Source of the DNA: Trachelipus rathkii
Taxonomy: Eukaryota > Arthropoda > Malacostraca > Isopoda > Trachelipodidae
DNA length: 26,770 bases
Assembly: GCA_015478945.1 (NCBI GenBank)
Contig: JABUQX010057115.1
Span: forward strand, 1 to 26,770
Direction: 5' to 3'
Shown here: piece by piece, positions 10,986 to 22,029 of the stretch
How positions within the stretch are numbered: position 1 is the first letter of the stretch
Layout of the letters: every line of letters starts with the position of its first letter
The notes under the pieces: generated by a model
Told to the model about the DNA's origin: nothing
The model's database searches: none
What the model saw: only the letters and a program-made list of their open reading frames with translations
Translations under genes and position numbers: made by a program

Positions 10986-13900
10986 ATTAGAAGTAGTACA
11001 TCGTATACCCATAGGACAGATATACCTCTAACTTTAACTATGTGAGTGCTAACATGTGCAGTATAACTATTACACAAATATTCTCTCTCAATTTTCTGAA
11101 GTATATATATATACTCTTTTCCGTTTTCAGTGGTTTCTTGATTTTTTTAATCGCTTTTTTCTTCTAAGTCAGATTTCGACATAATGATAAGAATCGTTTC
11201 TTTCTCCTTATTTTTTTGTATTCTCTGCAAAGCCTTTTAATTGCGGTAGTGGATAAGTATTTTGAGTTCATATTACTGCAATAACATAGCTGTTCGAGAA
11301 AATTGGATCCTCCATATCCTACACTTTAAGAGTCAAGATTCGGAATAAGAAGAAAAATATACCTCACTTATTCATTCTTGTTACTTCTATCTTTGGCTAT
11401 TGGCGTTTCTTGCATTATTTGTTAATTTGATCTTTTTTTTTTTCTTGTTTTTTTTTAAGGTGGACACGGTGTTTGGAGAACTTATCGAAGATCGGCGGTC
11501 CCGTGGGTGTAGAGTTTCGTTACATTAAGGGACAAGTCGACTATTTTTGAAAGGGTTTTGTTATAACCTGACCTAGCTGTTCATCGTGTTTGTTAGAAGC
11601 AATTTGTCCTTATTCTTTTCTCTACGGTCTTGAGTTGGCTTTGTTTGGTCTTTCTGCAAAAAGTTTCACATTATTATAACACGTTTTATTTTTATTTTAT
11701 TATATAAGAAATAGAGGCTAAGATAGTTAGAAAGTTTTTGAAAAGGAAATGGAATCTACTTAAAAATTATCATGCTACTTATTTTTGTGACACTATATTT
11801 ACAAATTTGTATATGCGGATGATAAAGAAAGTTGTACTGACTAAGCCTAATGTTATTAATCTATGAAAACAAATTTTGCTATTGGTTCAGTTCCATAAAT
11901 TCATCCAATGACTTAAACAAACATCACAAAAACATACTCTCACACCCGGCTATGCTCTATTGCTTTACTGCTTGCTAGTATCTTGGATGTGCTAGGTTTG
12001 AAATCTAAATTTTTGATAATATGACAAGATACCGCGAGCATATTCTCATCCGTGAGTTAGACTCATCAGAAAAGGAAATATGTTTATTATTTTTTATGAG
12101 AGTTAGTATTGTAATAATTGGGCAGAGAAATGGAATTTATTACATTCTAGTGTTAATACTTCCATGACGGTCTCTTAAGATATTTGTTAGAAGAGTGAGC
12201 AAGGAGTATTTCTCAGATAAAGCTTTGCGGCGGAAAGATATATTAAACAAGTCGACTGTCTATCGAGGATCAAAAGACTATTTTTTAAGACAGAGAACGC
12301 CCTCAAGACTGAATGATTCGTAAAGCGGGAGAGGAAGTAGAGGATTTGGAATGGTTTTCTCAACTTGTGTATATTATGCAATATTTGTTTTAAATGAATA
12401 TGCTACATATATTATATTATAATTATAGTTGAATAGATGTTCATCACATGAGTCTGGACTCTTATGGACAAAACATATAGAAAATATTATTTATTGCATT
12501 AACGGTAATTTTTTGGGTGTGCGGATGCTTTTTTAAATTCGTATCTCACTATCATTTCTGTGAAAACAATTTGTAAGAATAGTGATATTTTACCCATAGT
12601 TTCAAATACCTCAAAGTGATTCCTGAAACTTAGAAAATCAACCACTCTTCCTGAAGCTGAAGTTTGTAAAGTTCTTGGATGTTATGTTAGCAGGGATTAT
12701 TAAAATAGTGCATCATCTTTGTTTTATGATTATAAGTTATTCTGTAGATATTACTTAAGTTATTATTTGACTATATATTAAAATTGTAACATTTAAATAT
12801 AGATTAGTTGATTGATTATTATAATTTATATGATCTGGTTTGATTAATCACTGAGGAATTCAGTATTATTAGAATGTATCTATGATGTTAAGAAAGTATT
12901 CCTTATAAAATGACGTATTAATTTTATTATTATTATGTATTATTGCAAAACTGGTAGTTTATATTGAGGAGGACTTTATATCAGTATATCATAATAAGTA
13001 GGGAAAGTCTAATGTGTTATTGAATAAGAAATATTGGTGTGATCATTACTACTTCTCGCCGTTCTCCAAAGTGAATTTGGGTAGAATGGGATTTTTGTAG
13101 TTGCAACTTCCACAAGAACACCGCAGTGACGGTGGAGGAGTGTTATTTCTGTGGAGTATACGAAACTTCAGAAGAGACTGAGCTCTTCAGGCATTCATGC
13201 GCGGAATTGAGCAAGCATTGTAAAGGGGGGGTTAGTTTTTCTATTCTCAGGCCTCGTTATTTTCTGAGTGTAAGTGAGAGTTTCGGAGAGAACTTGGTAT
13301 ATGAAGTCTTGTGCGAGAGTCTTTCGTTGAGTTGACTCTTTTGGAGTGTGTGTGTAGAGCGTCCTTTTCTGTTGAAGCCATCTTTTAGCGACTATACACA
13401 GATTAAATTATTTTAATACCTTTCCGAGACACGGTACAGAGCCTTAATGATTTGGAAATGTCGTTTAGACAAATTCTAAATCGTTTCGCGCGCAGCGTTC
13501 GGTCTCATTTTTCCTCACCGGGGCGATTGTTATTGTTTGTTTTTTTGTTTAGTATTTTAGGAGAACGGTCTTGATTTCTATTAAATCCAGCAATCAAAAG
13601 AAACATCTTTCTTCATGTTTACTAAATATTTGTTTAACAGTTATGTTATTATGTATAAATCACGCAACTGTTTAAATCTGCAAAATCATAAGATAGGTTT
13701 TATTTATCTAATATAACACAAGCTTCTATATTTTATCAAAAATTTTGATTACTATCGAGCAAATTTCACTGATTTGATCTCCTACATCAGATGGATGGCT
13801 TTTAATTACCTGTAATTAAATTTCGGGTCAACTACTTAGGTATATTCACCAAAGATAATATATCTATCGCAGAGAAATTCAAGGCTATATATTAAATAAT

Positions 13901-14530
13901 GAATGCAATACATTATAATCTGTGATTAAAATATTAGGAACTGCTTAAATTAGTGTATTATTAAACACAGATCATAATGATAAATGAAAATTTTAACAAT
14001 ATATGATTTTGCTTCATGATTTAGTTGATCAATGGAACTAATAACAAGGATTGTTATTATTGATTGTAACATGTTTACATTGAGTATTTATATAGTAATT
14101 ATGTAATAAGGGAAAAGGAATTTTGAACATCTCTTCAAGCACGATGTCGAGGCACAGTCCTTGATCATGAGAGCGTTGAAGACGCCCTCCACCTTACATT
14201 TCAAATCTGGACCTCTCCTATTGGCTGGGCTCAATATCTAACAGTTTTTATTATACTAAAGCTCGGTTGTGTAACCAAAATTTTTTAATGGTTTTTAATT
14301 ATGATTTACATAGTGATGTACACATTGGCTGATTATAAAGGAGGAGATGGAAAGCCTATAAACTCATTCGGTTGTGAGTAGCTGAAGGTTTAACTCGATA
14401 TATCATGTATTCTTATTCACAATTACAAACCTTTTTGAGAATTATGTTAAATACACTGAAGAAAAAATTCAGGGAAAGAAACAAATTTACGAATTTGGTG
14501 AAATTTATGAGGAAGAAAACTTTTATAATA
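10986..14530. repeat. Tandem array unit, copy 4
   Basis: This copy is recognised by GTATACCCAT near 11000, the CTTGTTTTTTTTTAAGG acceptor-like site near 11445, GCTTTGCGGCGGAAAG near 12220, TGGAGGAGTG near 13132 and GATGTCGAGGCACAGT near 14142. It is the most degraded full copy; its GGCAACG landmark is hard to find. Even so, the 72 bp at about 11707-11778 is identical to copy 2 at about 4013-4083, so the divergence is patchy. Confidence 0.85.
13126..13335 (+). other. Exon-like segments 3 and 4 of the array unit (copy 4)
   Basis: The equivalent of the ATGGAGGAGTG block has lost the ATG (ACGGTGGAGGAG). An open frame runs VEECYFCGVYETSEETELF and, after the intron-like stretch, ends CESLSLS. The indels differ from copies 3 and 5, so the frame is copy-specific. 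Coding status is doubtful. Confidence 0.25.
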
Positions 14531-16364
14531 TTCGTCGAGACTTGTGTCCATAATTATAGTCATTTTGCTCATAACTATAGCTATAGAAAAAGAAAAGTCT
14601 CGAAGATAACTATTAGACCAAATAGATACTTTTACATATTTTCTATTTAATTTACTACTTTCGTTTTCCAGTGGTTCTTCAAATTAGTTTTACTCTTCTT
14701 CTAAAGTCAGTAAATTTACAGAATCCTATAAATAAATGATCTTAATATCTTACATTTTTCTTTTTTTCACTCCGTAGCTCACTTATTCCGCACTTCAATA
14801 TTCATAATTGCAACTTCTCAAATAAGTCGAGATTGGAAAATTGATCATCCTACTTTAATTCATGCTATTGATCGGAATAGAATAAAAATGATATTCCTTA
14901 TCTTTTTCTCTTCTATTGCTATTTAGTTTTTCAATTCTTTTATTTGATCTTTTGATTTTTTTTTCTTGTTTTCTTGTTTTATGGTAACCTGTATTTGGAG
15001 CTTTCCGGTTCTGCAGGGTCGTTAGGTGTTTAAGAGTTCGTTTAGCCATTAAGACAAAAGTCGAATTTATGAACGTTATGTTATAACCTGCCAATAGTGT
15101 TTCACTAGTGTGTTTTAGGCAATTTTTCCTTTTTTTTTTTTTTCTCTTCTCCGACTCATCAGTTGCTTTGTTGGTTATATTATTATAGTTTGGTCGCACG
15201 TTCACAGTTATTTATATATTATTATATATTACTTTTATTTTTGTTATTTTTTATTATATAGTAATAGAAGCTAAGATGAATATAGCTCATCTTTTTTATG
15301 ATATAAGAGTTATATTTTATGGAAATCTACTTATATAATAGTATTGCAGATTGTCACTTACGATTTTGATTTTACGAATTCATCATTAATGATATATTAT
15401 TTTTTTATTATATTATATTTTGTATATCTTTGTAGCGGGATGTAGTGATTAGAGGATAGATTTTCTAGATATTCTTCTGTTTATTATAGTCTGTGAGTAG
15501 AACTTATATGAATGAATTGGTTATGTTTTTCTTGGTTAGAGTGTTTATTTCAATGGTGCGTTTTTAACAAACACAATTACTGCTCTCATTTTAATATCAA
15601 TTCGTCAAACCCTAGCTTCTCTGGAAATATCCTGTTTGATATTCTTTAAAATTTTAGATGGGAGATCAAAATTCAGAGGAGGCATATTTCATACTCACAC
15701 GATCAAACTCCATATTTAACTTCATCGAAAAAAATATTTGCTAAATTTCTATTCATATTTATTTATTAATCATTATTTGTTGTTAAAGTTTTTTAATATT
15801 TTCTATTATTCTTATGACGGCGTTTTAACTGATTATTTTAAAGTTGGCAACGTATTTGATAGACTTTCGGCGGAACAAACTATTTCAACTCGACTTCTCT
15901 TGCGACATCGTCCAACAGACTATTGTTATGCAGCGAAACGGGCCTCAGCTAATGATTTTAAAAGCTGTGATAGGTGAGCTTTGTATATATGTAGTGATTT
16001 TATTTTGACTAATATTTTGATATTATGGTTATTAAATATTGTAACATTTATTATTTGATATCATAATATATATATAAGTATTTTCATAATAGAAGTTGAT
16101 TTTGACAAATTTATAAATTAATTATTATTGCTAATTATCGTAAATTTTGGGGTGACTGATCTTATTATAAATTCTTATTTACTTTGATACTTTCATTGTT
16201 TTTAATACATTCTATTCATTTGTTCATATTAACGGTACAGACATGAGTCGGCATTTTGTATGTATAGTGTAAAATTATTCACAACTGTCTTCAGATAATA
16301 ATTAGTTGCATGTCTTTATATGTAGCAGCATTATATTAAATAGCACATCTTGTTATTCATCATT

Positions 16365-16510
16365 TAATAATTATTATTATTTCAATTATATAATTATTTA
16401 TAATATTATATTATTAATTATTATTATTATTTATTTAATTATATTATGTATTATTATATATTAATTATTATTATTTATTATTCATTATTCATTTATTTAT
16501 TATTTATTTT
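16365..16510. repeat. Degenerate (ATT)n tract in copy 5
   Basis: This AT-only trinucleotide-like tract lies at the same unit position as the tracts near 1857, 4847 and 9286. It is more irregular, with ATA and AAT interruptions. Confidence 0.75.
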
Positions 16511-16678
16511 TCACAGCATTATTCAATCTAATTTACAGTAATATTAATAAGTAGGTATCTATTTTTTATTAATGAAATATTTTATTTTTATTTCTCTTTC
16601 TCTCTCGTTAAATTCGTTCGACATTGAATTTGGGTAGAATGGGGTTTTGTAGTTGACTTTCCCCCGTAGAGGGGTAAT

Positions 16679-16948
16679 ATGGAGGAGTGTTTATTTCGGG
16701 TATCAACTTCAGAGATCTGGACTGCTTCTATCGCTCATTTAGGGGAATGAGCAATGCAATTGTAAGGTGGGTATTGATTTTTTCTATTTCCTTTTTTTAC
16801 TGTTTTAGGGCGAATTTATAGAGAGACTTTTTTGGATCTTTGGGAGAGTCTTTCGTTGAGTGACTCTTTTGGAGTCTTTGAGAGGGTCTTTTCGTTGAAC
16901 CATCCTTTTAGCCGACTATAAAGACTTTATTTTAATGCTTCCGCCACG
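16679..16948 (+). other. Exon-like segments 3 and 4 of the array unit (copy 5)
   Basis: ATGGAGGAGTGT starts at 16679. AAGGTGGGTATT near 16763 could be a donor, TTTACTGTTTTAG at 16808 an acceptor, and CCACGGTAAGCC at 16949 a second donor. The 140-nt segment 16809-16948 keeps LWESLSLSDSFGVFERVF and SLNHPFSRL before an indel breaks the frame. This is the copy with the clearest splice-like signals at both ends. Confidence 0.38.
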
Positions 16949-18045
16949 GTAAGCCTTGCTTGAAGGAATTCGTTTGAAAATTTCAAATGTTTTGAGGTTC
17001 TTCCTTTTGTAATACCTGCAGTTTTTTTTTTTATTTTTTTTTTTTTTTACACATTTTTATTAACGTTTATATTTCTTTATTATTTTAGTTAATTATGGAT
17101 TGTTTAACTTCTATCATGTAATAAATATTTATGATTTAAATCTGTTTTTTAGATATAAAAATCACATTTTGATAATTAGCAATAAAGCATTATTTAATCT
17201 CATTTTTCAGATTTTTTACAAAATACAAATTTTGATTACAATTACACCGGCAATTTTCACTGTATTTGACTCAAATAGAGGGTGTTTTAAAATTCCTGTA
17301 ATTAATCCAGGGTTCGCATATTGGGAATTTTATCACACGCATAAAGCTTAATACGCCGGAAATATCTTCACTAAAGGATTTCATATTAAATAATAGACAT
17401 GCAATTAATTAAATCTTGTGTTAATTTTTAAAATATATAGCGTATCTTTTAAAAATTGTATGTTTTTATTAAACAGTCAAAATGATTAATAGAATACTTT
17501 AACAATTTGATATTTTTCTTCAATGATTTAGTTGATAACAATGGTGAACACAATAAAAAGATTGTTTTAATGTATTTGTATAGGTTTATACATGGTTTAT
17601 AGAGTAATTATGTATAAGGATGGAGAGCAACCTACACTCCTCTTGGGGAATTAGCACATGATAGAGAAGAGCACACTTCACTGATCATGGAAAGCGTTGA
17701 AGGACGCCCACTCAGCTATCTTACATTCAATTTATTGACTTTTTATCGACGAAGGATTTTAAACAACAAGTGCGTTTTATGACAGCAGGATAGAGACGTA
17801 CTTAGTGGTTTTTTCTGGTTTTGAAATCTAGTACAAGAGCCATGGTTGTTTAATGGAGATGTGTATGGACTAGTAAATATTCGTCGACCGTGGAGTACAC
17901 AGATTTCATATCTCTATTACTTAGACCTAAACTTCATCGTTTTTGAGAGAATTAGTACACATGCATGAGGACAAGATGAAGGGAGAAAAGAACAGAAACA
18001 ACTATAGTAGATTGAACTCCTTGGAAGAGAAAATTTATAATATTT

Positions 18046-18665
18046 AGTCGGGGTTTAGCCAACTGATATTTTCCTAACTATAACTCGGGGTCCTCAGCTC
18101 TCGACGTATTACTACTATTACAATATTTTTTGTTTTCAATTTTTATAGATTTATAATATATATTTTTAAAAAGCTCAATTTTTCTCTTTCTTTCTTTCTA
18201 CATGTTCAGAATAATCTCATTAGTTCGTTTTCTTTTCTCCATTAGATATTAGTCCTCATGTCAAATGCATTTTCGGTAGTCTTTTTATATATATTAATTG
18301 CACTTTCTCAAATAAGTCGAAGGAATTGATCATCCTACATTTAATTTCATCAATGTCCGGAATGAAAAAAAAAAATGATTTTCTTCTTTTTCTTTCTTCT
18401 TGCTATTGCTTTCTTCATTCTTTTTTATTTGATCTTTTTGTTTTTTTTTCTTGGTTTTTTTTTCAAGGTGAACTGTTTTTTGAGATACGCTTTTCGTTAT
18501 ACTGCGGGTCGGGTGTTGTTAGAGTAATACGTATTATTTATCATATTAGACAAGTCGCAAAATTTTGAATCGATATTGTATTAAGTAACCTGTTAATCCA
18601 GTTCTGTTCACTTACTTTGGAAGTCTAAATAAAAGAGCTTGATGTTCGTTAAATTCATGAGAATT
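18046..18665. repeat. Tandem array unit, copy 6, truncated right edge
   Basis: The unit start recurs as GATATTTTCCTAACTATAAC near 18064. The stretch at 18290-18480 is almost the same as copy 2 at about 3600-3800: GTCGAAGGAATTGATCATCC, the C/T-rich tract and AAGGTGAACTGTTTT. Similarity fades after about 18560, and by 18680 the sequence is unrelated and GC-richer. This marks the right boundary of the array, cut about 600 bp into the unit. At 18468-18568 the frame of the second exon-like block is kept (GELF, then CGS, then VVRV), as in copy 1. Confidence 0.85.
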
Positions 18666-18679
18666 TTCTCTCTTTTTTA

Positions 18680-19250
18680 CTCTCTTTTTCCTTCCGAGAC
18701 TAGGCTGTTTAAAGATGCCCCACTGCCAGAATTGGCGTACATGCCATGCAGAACCGCCGGTCGCTGAAGAGCTCGCTCCAAAATGGCCGCGGGCTGCGCG
18801 CGGAGAGGTTCGACTGTGCTAACAAACCTTACTGCCGCGCTGGCATCGTAAAAAATGTGGTGGTACACGAAGGGGTCAGCTCTCTCGGAGCACCTTGTCG
18901 CTGTGATACTCTATAGAAAACTATAGAAAAGAGGAAGCTCCAACATAGAGAGAGGGTCAAGTGAATTCGAAAGTACAGGGCAGTTTATAAGCCCCCTTTG
19001 ACCCTTATACTTCGACCCTGTCCCAACAGGTCGGCGTTGGACCACCATACGAAAGCCTCCTCTCCCCACGACATGAGAGCCAGCCTCCCATAACAACTGG
19101 CGGTGAAGACCTTGTCATAAAGCTTTAGAGTAACTGCAAAAGTTGAAAAATCCACCGCAGCTCTAAGCAGAAAACTCCGCAAGCTTCTTTGAAGGTCGCC
19201 CCTAGCAAACCAATTCGAATGTGGAGGTTTCCAAGACTAGCTAAAAGCTA
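18680..19250. other. Non-repetitive GC-richer segment flanking the array
   Basis: GC content rises abruptly, with CpG-rich text such as AAAATGGCCGCGGGCTGCGC near 18780. Several short minus-strand frames exist. The most protein-like is at 18985-19182, with KLYDKVFTASCYGRLALMSW followed by EEAFVWWSNADLLGQG. Another at 18677-18868 carries LRAQPAAILERALQRPAVLH. Frames overlap and switch, so a frameshifted exon or retroelement fragment on the minus strand is possible. I recognise no family. Confidence 0.35.
18985..19182 (-). other. Unrecognised minus-strand ORF, 65 codons
   Basis: This frame is open from an ATG to a stop, with aromatic-rich text (YGRLALMSWGEEAFVWWSNA) that looks less random than the surrounding frames. 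An overlapping frame at 18911-19096 continues downstream with LINCPVLSNSLDPLSML, so a frameshift near 19000 may join them. The function is unknown, and no start context or splice site decides its limits. Confidence 0.2.
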
Positions 19251-19254
19251 AAAC

Positions 19255-19281
19255 CATATATATATAGTTAATATATATTAT

Positions 19282-19332
<51 letters not shown>

Positions 19333-19566
19333 TATATAATATATAATATTTATATATTATAACATACCATTATATATATATTATATAATATATATAGTAT
19401 GAGTATTAGTTATATAATATTATAATCCTGAATCATATCCTTTCTAATATGGGATATATATCATATATATATATAATTTAATAAATAATATAATCATTAA
19501 AAGATATAAAATATATATTATTATATATATATATTATATATAAATATATTTATATATATATATAGT

Positions 19567-19601
<35 letters not shown>

Positions 19602-19604
19602 ATA

Positions 19605-19649
<45 letters not shown>

Positions 19650-19687
19650 ATAATATATATATTCTATATATAATTATATATATAATT
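19255..19687. repeat. (AT)n microsatellite block
   Basis: About 430 bp is composed almost wholly of TATATA with short interruptions such as TATAATATATTATA. It is self-complementary and would form cruciform or slipped structures. Confidence 0.95.
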
Positions 19688-19719
19688 TGCAGGGGAATAA
19701 TTAAGGGCAATTTAGTATA

Positions 19720-19840
19720 ATAATTCAATTATTATTTTATTATATATTTAATTATTATTTATTATTTATTATTATTATTATTAATTATAATTAATTATTA
19801 TTGTTATTAATTATTATTATTATTATTATTATCATTAAGA
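19720..19840. repeat. (ATT)n tract
   Basis: This is an imperfect run of ATT and AATT. The following 19840-20060 is AT-rich with a T-run near 19890 and no visible gene. Confidence 0.85.
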
Positions 19841-20312
19841 TCACATTAGATTAAAAACATTTATAAGAGACAAAAAGAGTCAACAGAGCAATTTTTTTTT
19901 TGTCTTTTTTTCTTTTTTCATTATCATTATTATTCCACTCACCCAAACATATTTTTTAAAAAACCATTTAGAAGTCTATTTATTTTAACGTAAGCTGCTA
20001 TTTCGGGGTGTAACAAAAAATCCCAACACTAAACTTAGCACACATACTCTAATCATCGACACCAGAGGGTGGGCACGATTGTTTTTACTCACTCTCCGTT
20101 TACTAAGGAACTTAGTTTTTTTGAGTAACGAAGTAACGCGACTCGTTACTTTTTCTTCATGAACGCAACCGGAAAACCTTCCGTTTTAATTCCTCCTTTC
20201 TCTTTAGGTTCCCCGTTACAATTTTGTTTTCGAATTTCTTGAAATGTTTTGAATTACCAATTTGACCAACCGCCGGTCAAACTAAAAAATTCCCCTTTTT
20301 ATTAATTATTAA

Positions 20313-20340
20313 TAATATATATATATATAATATATATATA

Positions 20341-20382
<42 letters not shown>

Positions 20383-20414
20383 TATAATATATCTATATAT
20401 AATTAATATATATA
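20313..20414. repeat. (AT)n microsatellite
   Basis: About 100 bp of TATATA lies inside the candidate hAT-like element. Confidence 0.95.
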
Positions 20415-20837
20415 TGTTACATAGGAAATAAGGTGAATCCTGGTATAGAAATATGAATAGGGAATGGTGGAATTTCGTAACTGATAAATGAAATGTGACC
20501 TAGAATGTGGTGGAAACACTTCGAAAGTCTGCATAACATTGTCAGTAATGAAGGGTGATAGTGAATGTGGTGTTGGGGTTTGATGGTTGCAGAAGAGTAG
20601 GTTATTTGGGAAATGAAGGGTCCCATTAGTAAGGAAAATGTAATTGGTAAGCGCAAGAAAGTTGGAAGAATTGGTACAATCTGCAGGTATAAGATGTAAA
20701 ATTACCGGTGAATTGGACAACAACCAAGGAGGTGGAGAATGGTGATTCGGAAATTGGGGATTTTGGAAGTTTGTTCCAACAAAGCGTTTCAGTGGAGGGG
20801 TATAGTTTTTGCGAAGGGATTGGGAGAAAGTTAGCAA
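20403..20837 (-). CDS. Unrecognised minus-strand ORF, 144 codons
   Basis: This is the longest open frame in the window that is not simple sequence. It is rich in Ser, Pro, Asn and Phe (FQNPQFPNHHSPPPWLL and later TNGTLHFPNNLLFCNHQ), with three NxS/T sites. The same codon phase on the plus strand also reads protein-like text (RKLEELVQSAGIRCKI) but with about seven stops, so strand is uncertain: either a real minus-strand gene, or a shadow of a dead plus-strand one. The C-terminal residues run into the AT microsatellite. The function is unknown. Confidence 0.25.
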   Translation of the reverse strand: MLTFSQSLRKNYTPPLKRFVGTNFQNPQFPNHHSPPPWLLSNSPVILHLIPADCTNSSNFLALTNYIFLTNGTLHFPNNLLFCNHQTPTPHSLSPFITDNVMQTFEVFPPHSRSHFIYQLRNSTIPYSYFYTRIHLISYVTYIY

Positions 20838-20902
20838 TAGTTACCTAATATAAAGGCAAAGGAAGATAAGTGAACTGTTCTAGGAATAAAGGGGGAATTA
20901 GT

Positions 20903-20964
20903 TTATTAAGTGTCAGTAGGGAAGATATATACCAGTACTATATCTTCCTCTACTCACTTAATAA
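20903..20964. other. 62-bp imperfect hairpin
   Basis: The left arm TTATTAAGTG(TC)AGTAGGGAAGATATA and the right arm TATATCTTCCTCTACTCACTTAATAA pair over about 24 of 27 bases around a 9-nt loop, TACCAGTAC. It sits in a short stretch closed in all frames, between the minus-strand ORF and the plus-strand coding-like sequence. It could be a small MITE, a terminator-like structure (it includes AATAAA on the plus strand) or part of a shared promoter. Confidence 0.7.
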
Positions 20965-20976
20965 AGAAAATGCGTT

Positions 20977-21219
20977 TGAAGCGCACTGAAAGGACTGAAT
21001 TGTGGAGAACCAGGGTGCCCGTTTAGAAGGTGGAAGAAGGAAACTGATGTGGGAAATAAATCCTTTACATCTGAAGCAAGTGATTTTCTGGAAAAATGGA
21101 AAGAGAGAAGAACAAAATTTAGGTTTTTTTGGAATTTTGCCAAACAGGTCGTAGGCATAATGACTAATAGGGAAACTTCGTATAGCAGAGGTGTTATTGA
21201 ATATGCGTTTGGTGGGTAA
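20977..21219 (+). pseudogene. Unrecognised plus-strand coding-like segment
   Basis: Plus-strand frame 1 is open for about 80 codons between TGA at 20974 and TAA at 21217. It reads ALKGLNCGEPGCPFRRWKKE, later SEASDFLEKWKERRTKF, and ends SRGVIEYAFGG. Charged and aromatic residues are spread as in a soluble protein. The same frame continues past stops into the next segment. The opposite strand is also partly open in the same phase (20958-21158). No family is recognised. Confidence 0.3.
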
Positions 21220-21306
21220 GCTTCCGAAGGAATGAAAAGTTATGTAATGATGCCTAGTTGAAGCCGTCGTGGTAAAAGGGGAATAACATGGAGTCCGAAA
21301 AATGAT

Positions 21307-21861
21307 GTGTTTTAAATATTATAGCGGCGAAAGTTGAGCAGAAATGTTGCCATGTTTCTTTCTGGGTATTCAATTTTTTATAATGGATGGCCGCCGGTTA
21401 AATGAAGAACATTAGAGGTGGGGGGTCTGGGCAGGGAATTGGTGTTAGAAGAAATGGGAAATGGACCCACCAGAAGTGGGGGAGGGTGCCCACTACTTTA
21501 TATATTCGGTATGCATTTGGTTTCGTGGTGGACCGAATCTGAAAGCAGAGTTTGCGAAAGAATGGTTAGAGAATTGGCCAGAGTTGTGCTAAAAGGAGAC
21601 AGAATGTTGTGTTGGTTTCCCTCAAGTGTGGGGGAAATTTTTATGTATGATTTGGTTGAGCAGCTGGAACAACAAGTGTCTGAGTTTAAAAGTATTTAGC
21701 GGTCATGTTTGGTTTATGAGAAGGGAACCGGATATGCAGCATTGTAAGCAGGATAAGTGTGTCCAAGGTAGGAAGGCTGGCTGGTGCAAAATTAAATCGT
21801 TTGGTGGATGTAAAAGGGCTCAGGAAATCTTGAGTGCGCTAGGGGTTCCCTTTACAATGAA
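21307..21861 (+). pseudogene. Unrecognised plus-strand coding-like segment ending in a donor-like site
   Basis: Frame 1 continues from the previous segment as SRNVAMFLSGYSIFYNGWPP, has a TGA near 21403, then runs open 21418-21699 with GCPLLYIFGMHLVSWWTES, ESRVCERMVRELARVVL and FMYDLVEQLEQQVSEF. A shift to frame 2 near 21690 continues GHVWFMRREPDMQHCKQ and WCKIKSFGGCKRAQEIL (four Cys in this part), ending TMK at AAG|GTAAGG, a good 5' splice site. The opposite strand has stops here, so plus is favoured. With stops and a shift it is probably decayed. The function is unknown. Confidence 0.35.
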
Positions 21862-22029
21862 GGTAAGGTTTCTTTAATAATTAATGAATAATGGTTGCAA
21901 AATGAAATTACACAAACCAATAAATTTACCTAAAAGATACCCTGTAATTAATGTCCAATAGTCAACATGCCTAAAAGTAACGGGTTACGGGCCCTTGCTA
22001 CTTTTAGTCTGTATCTCAAAGAAATAGGG

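Larger units (their letters stand above)
14531..18045. repeat. Tandem array unit, copy 5
   Basis: The landmarks are GTTGGCAACGTATTTGATAG near 15843, (ATT)n-like sequence at about 16365-16505, ATGGAGGAGTGT at 16679, the GGAGTCTTTG block at about 16830-16900 and CCGCCACGGTAAGCC near 16941. The GATGTCGA landmark is strongly degraded near 17665. The copy starts poorly: the CCCATGACATTTTCC text is reduced to GTCCATAATTATAGTCATTT near 14545. Confidence 0.85.
20063..22008. mobile_element. Candidate degenerate hAT-like DNA transposon
   Basis: The left end CAGAGGGTGGGCACGATTG resembles the CAG-x-GGTGGGCA termini of hAT elements. At 20123-20154 there are repeated AGTAACG and CGTTACTTTT motifs of the kind found near hAT ends. 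Near the other side, 21971-22007 has CTAAAAGTAACGGGTTAC and TACTTTTAG, the expected inverted counterpart (CGTTACTTTT reversed). A clean right terminus and an 8-bp target duplication were not found; AGGGCAAAGAGGCTG near 22027 is only a poor match. The roughly 1.95 kb between holds an AT microsatellite and coding-like sequence that I cannot identify as hAT transposase. Confidence 0.4.

Noticed and set aside
14405..14650. 81-codon plus frame in copy 5 (and 17100-17351)
   Set aside because: These are AT-rich frames specific to single copies and not open in the aligned parts of the other units.
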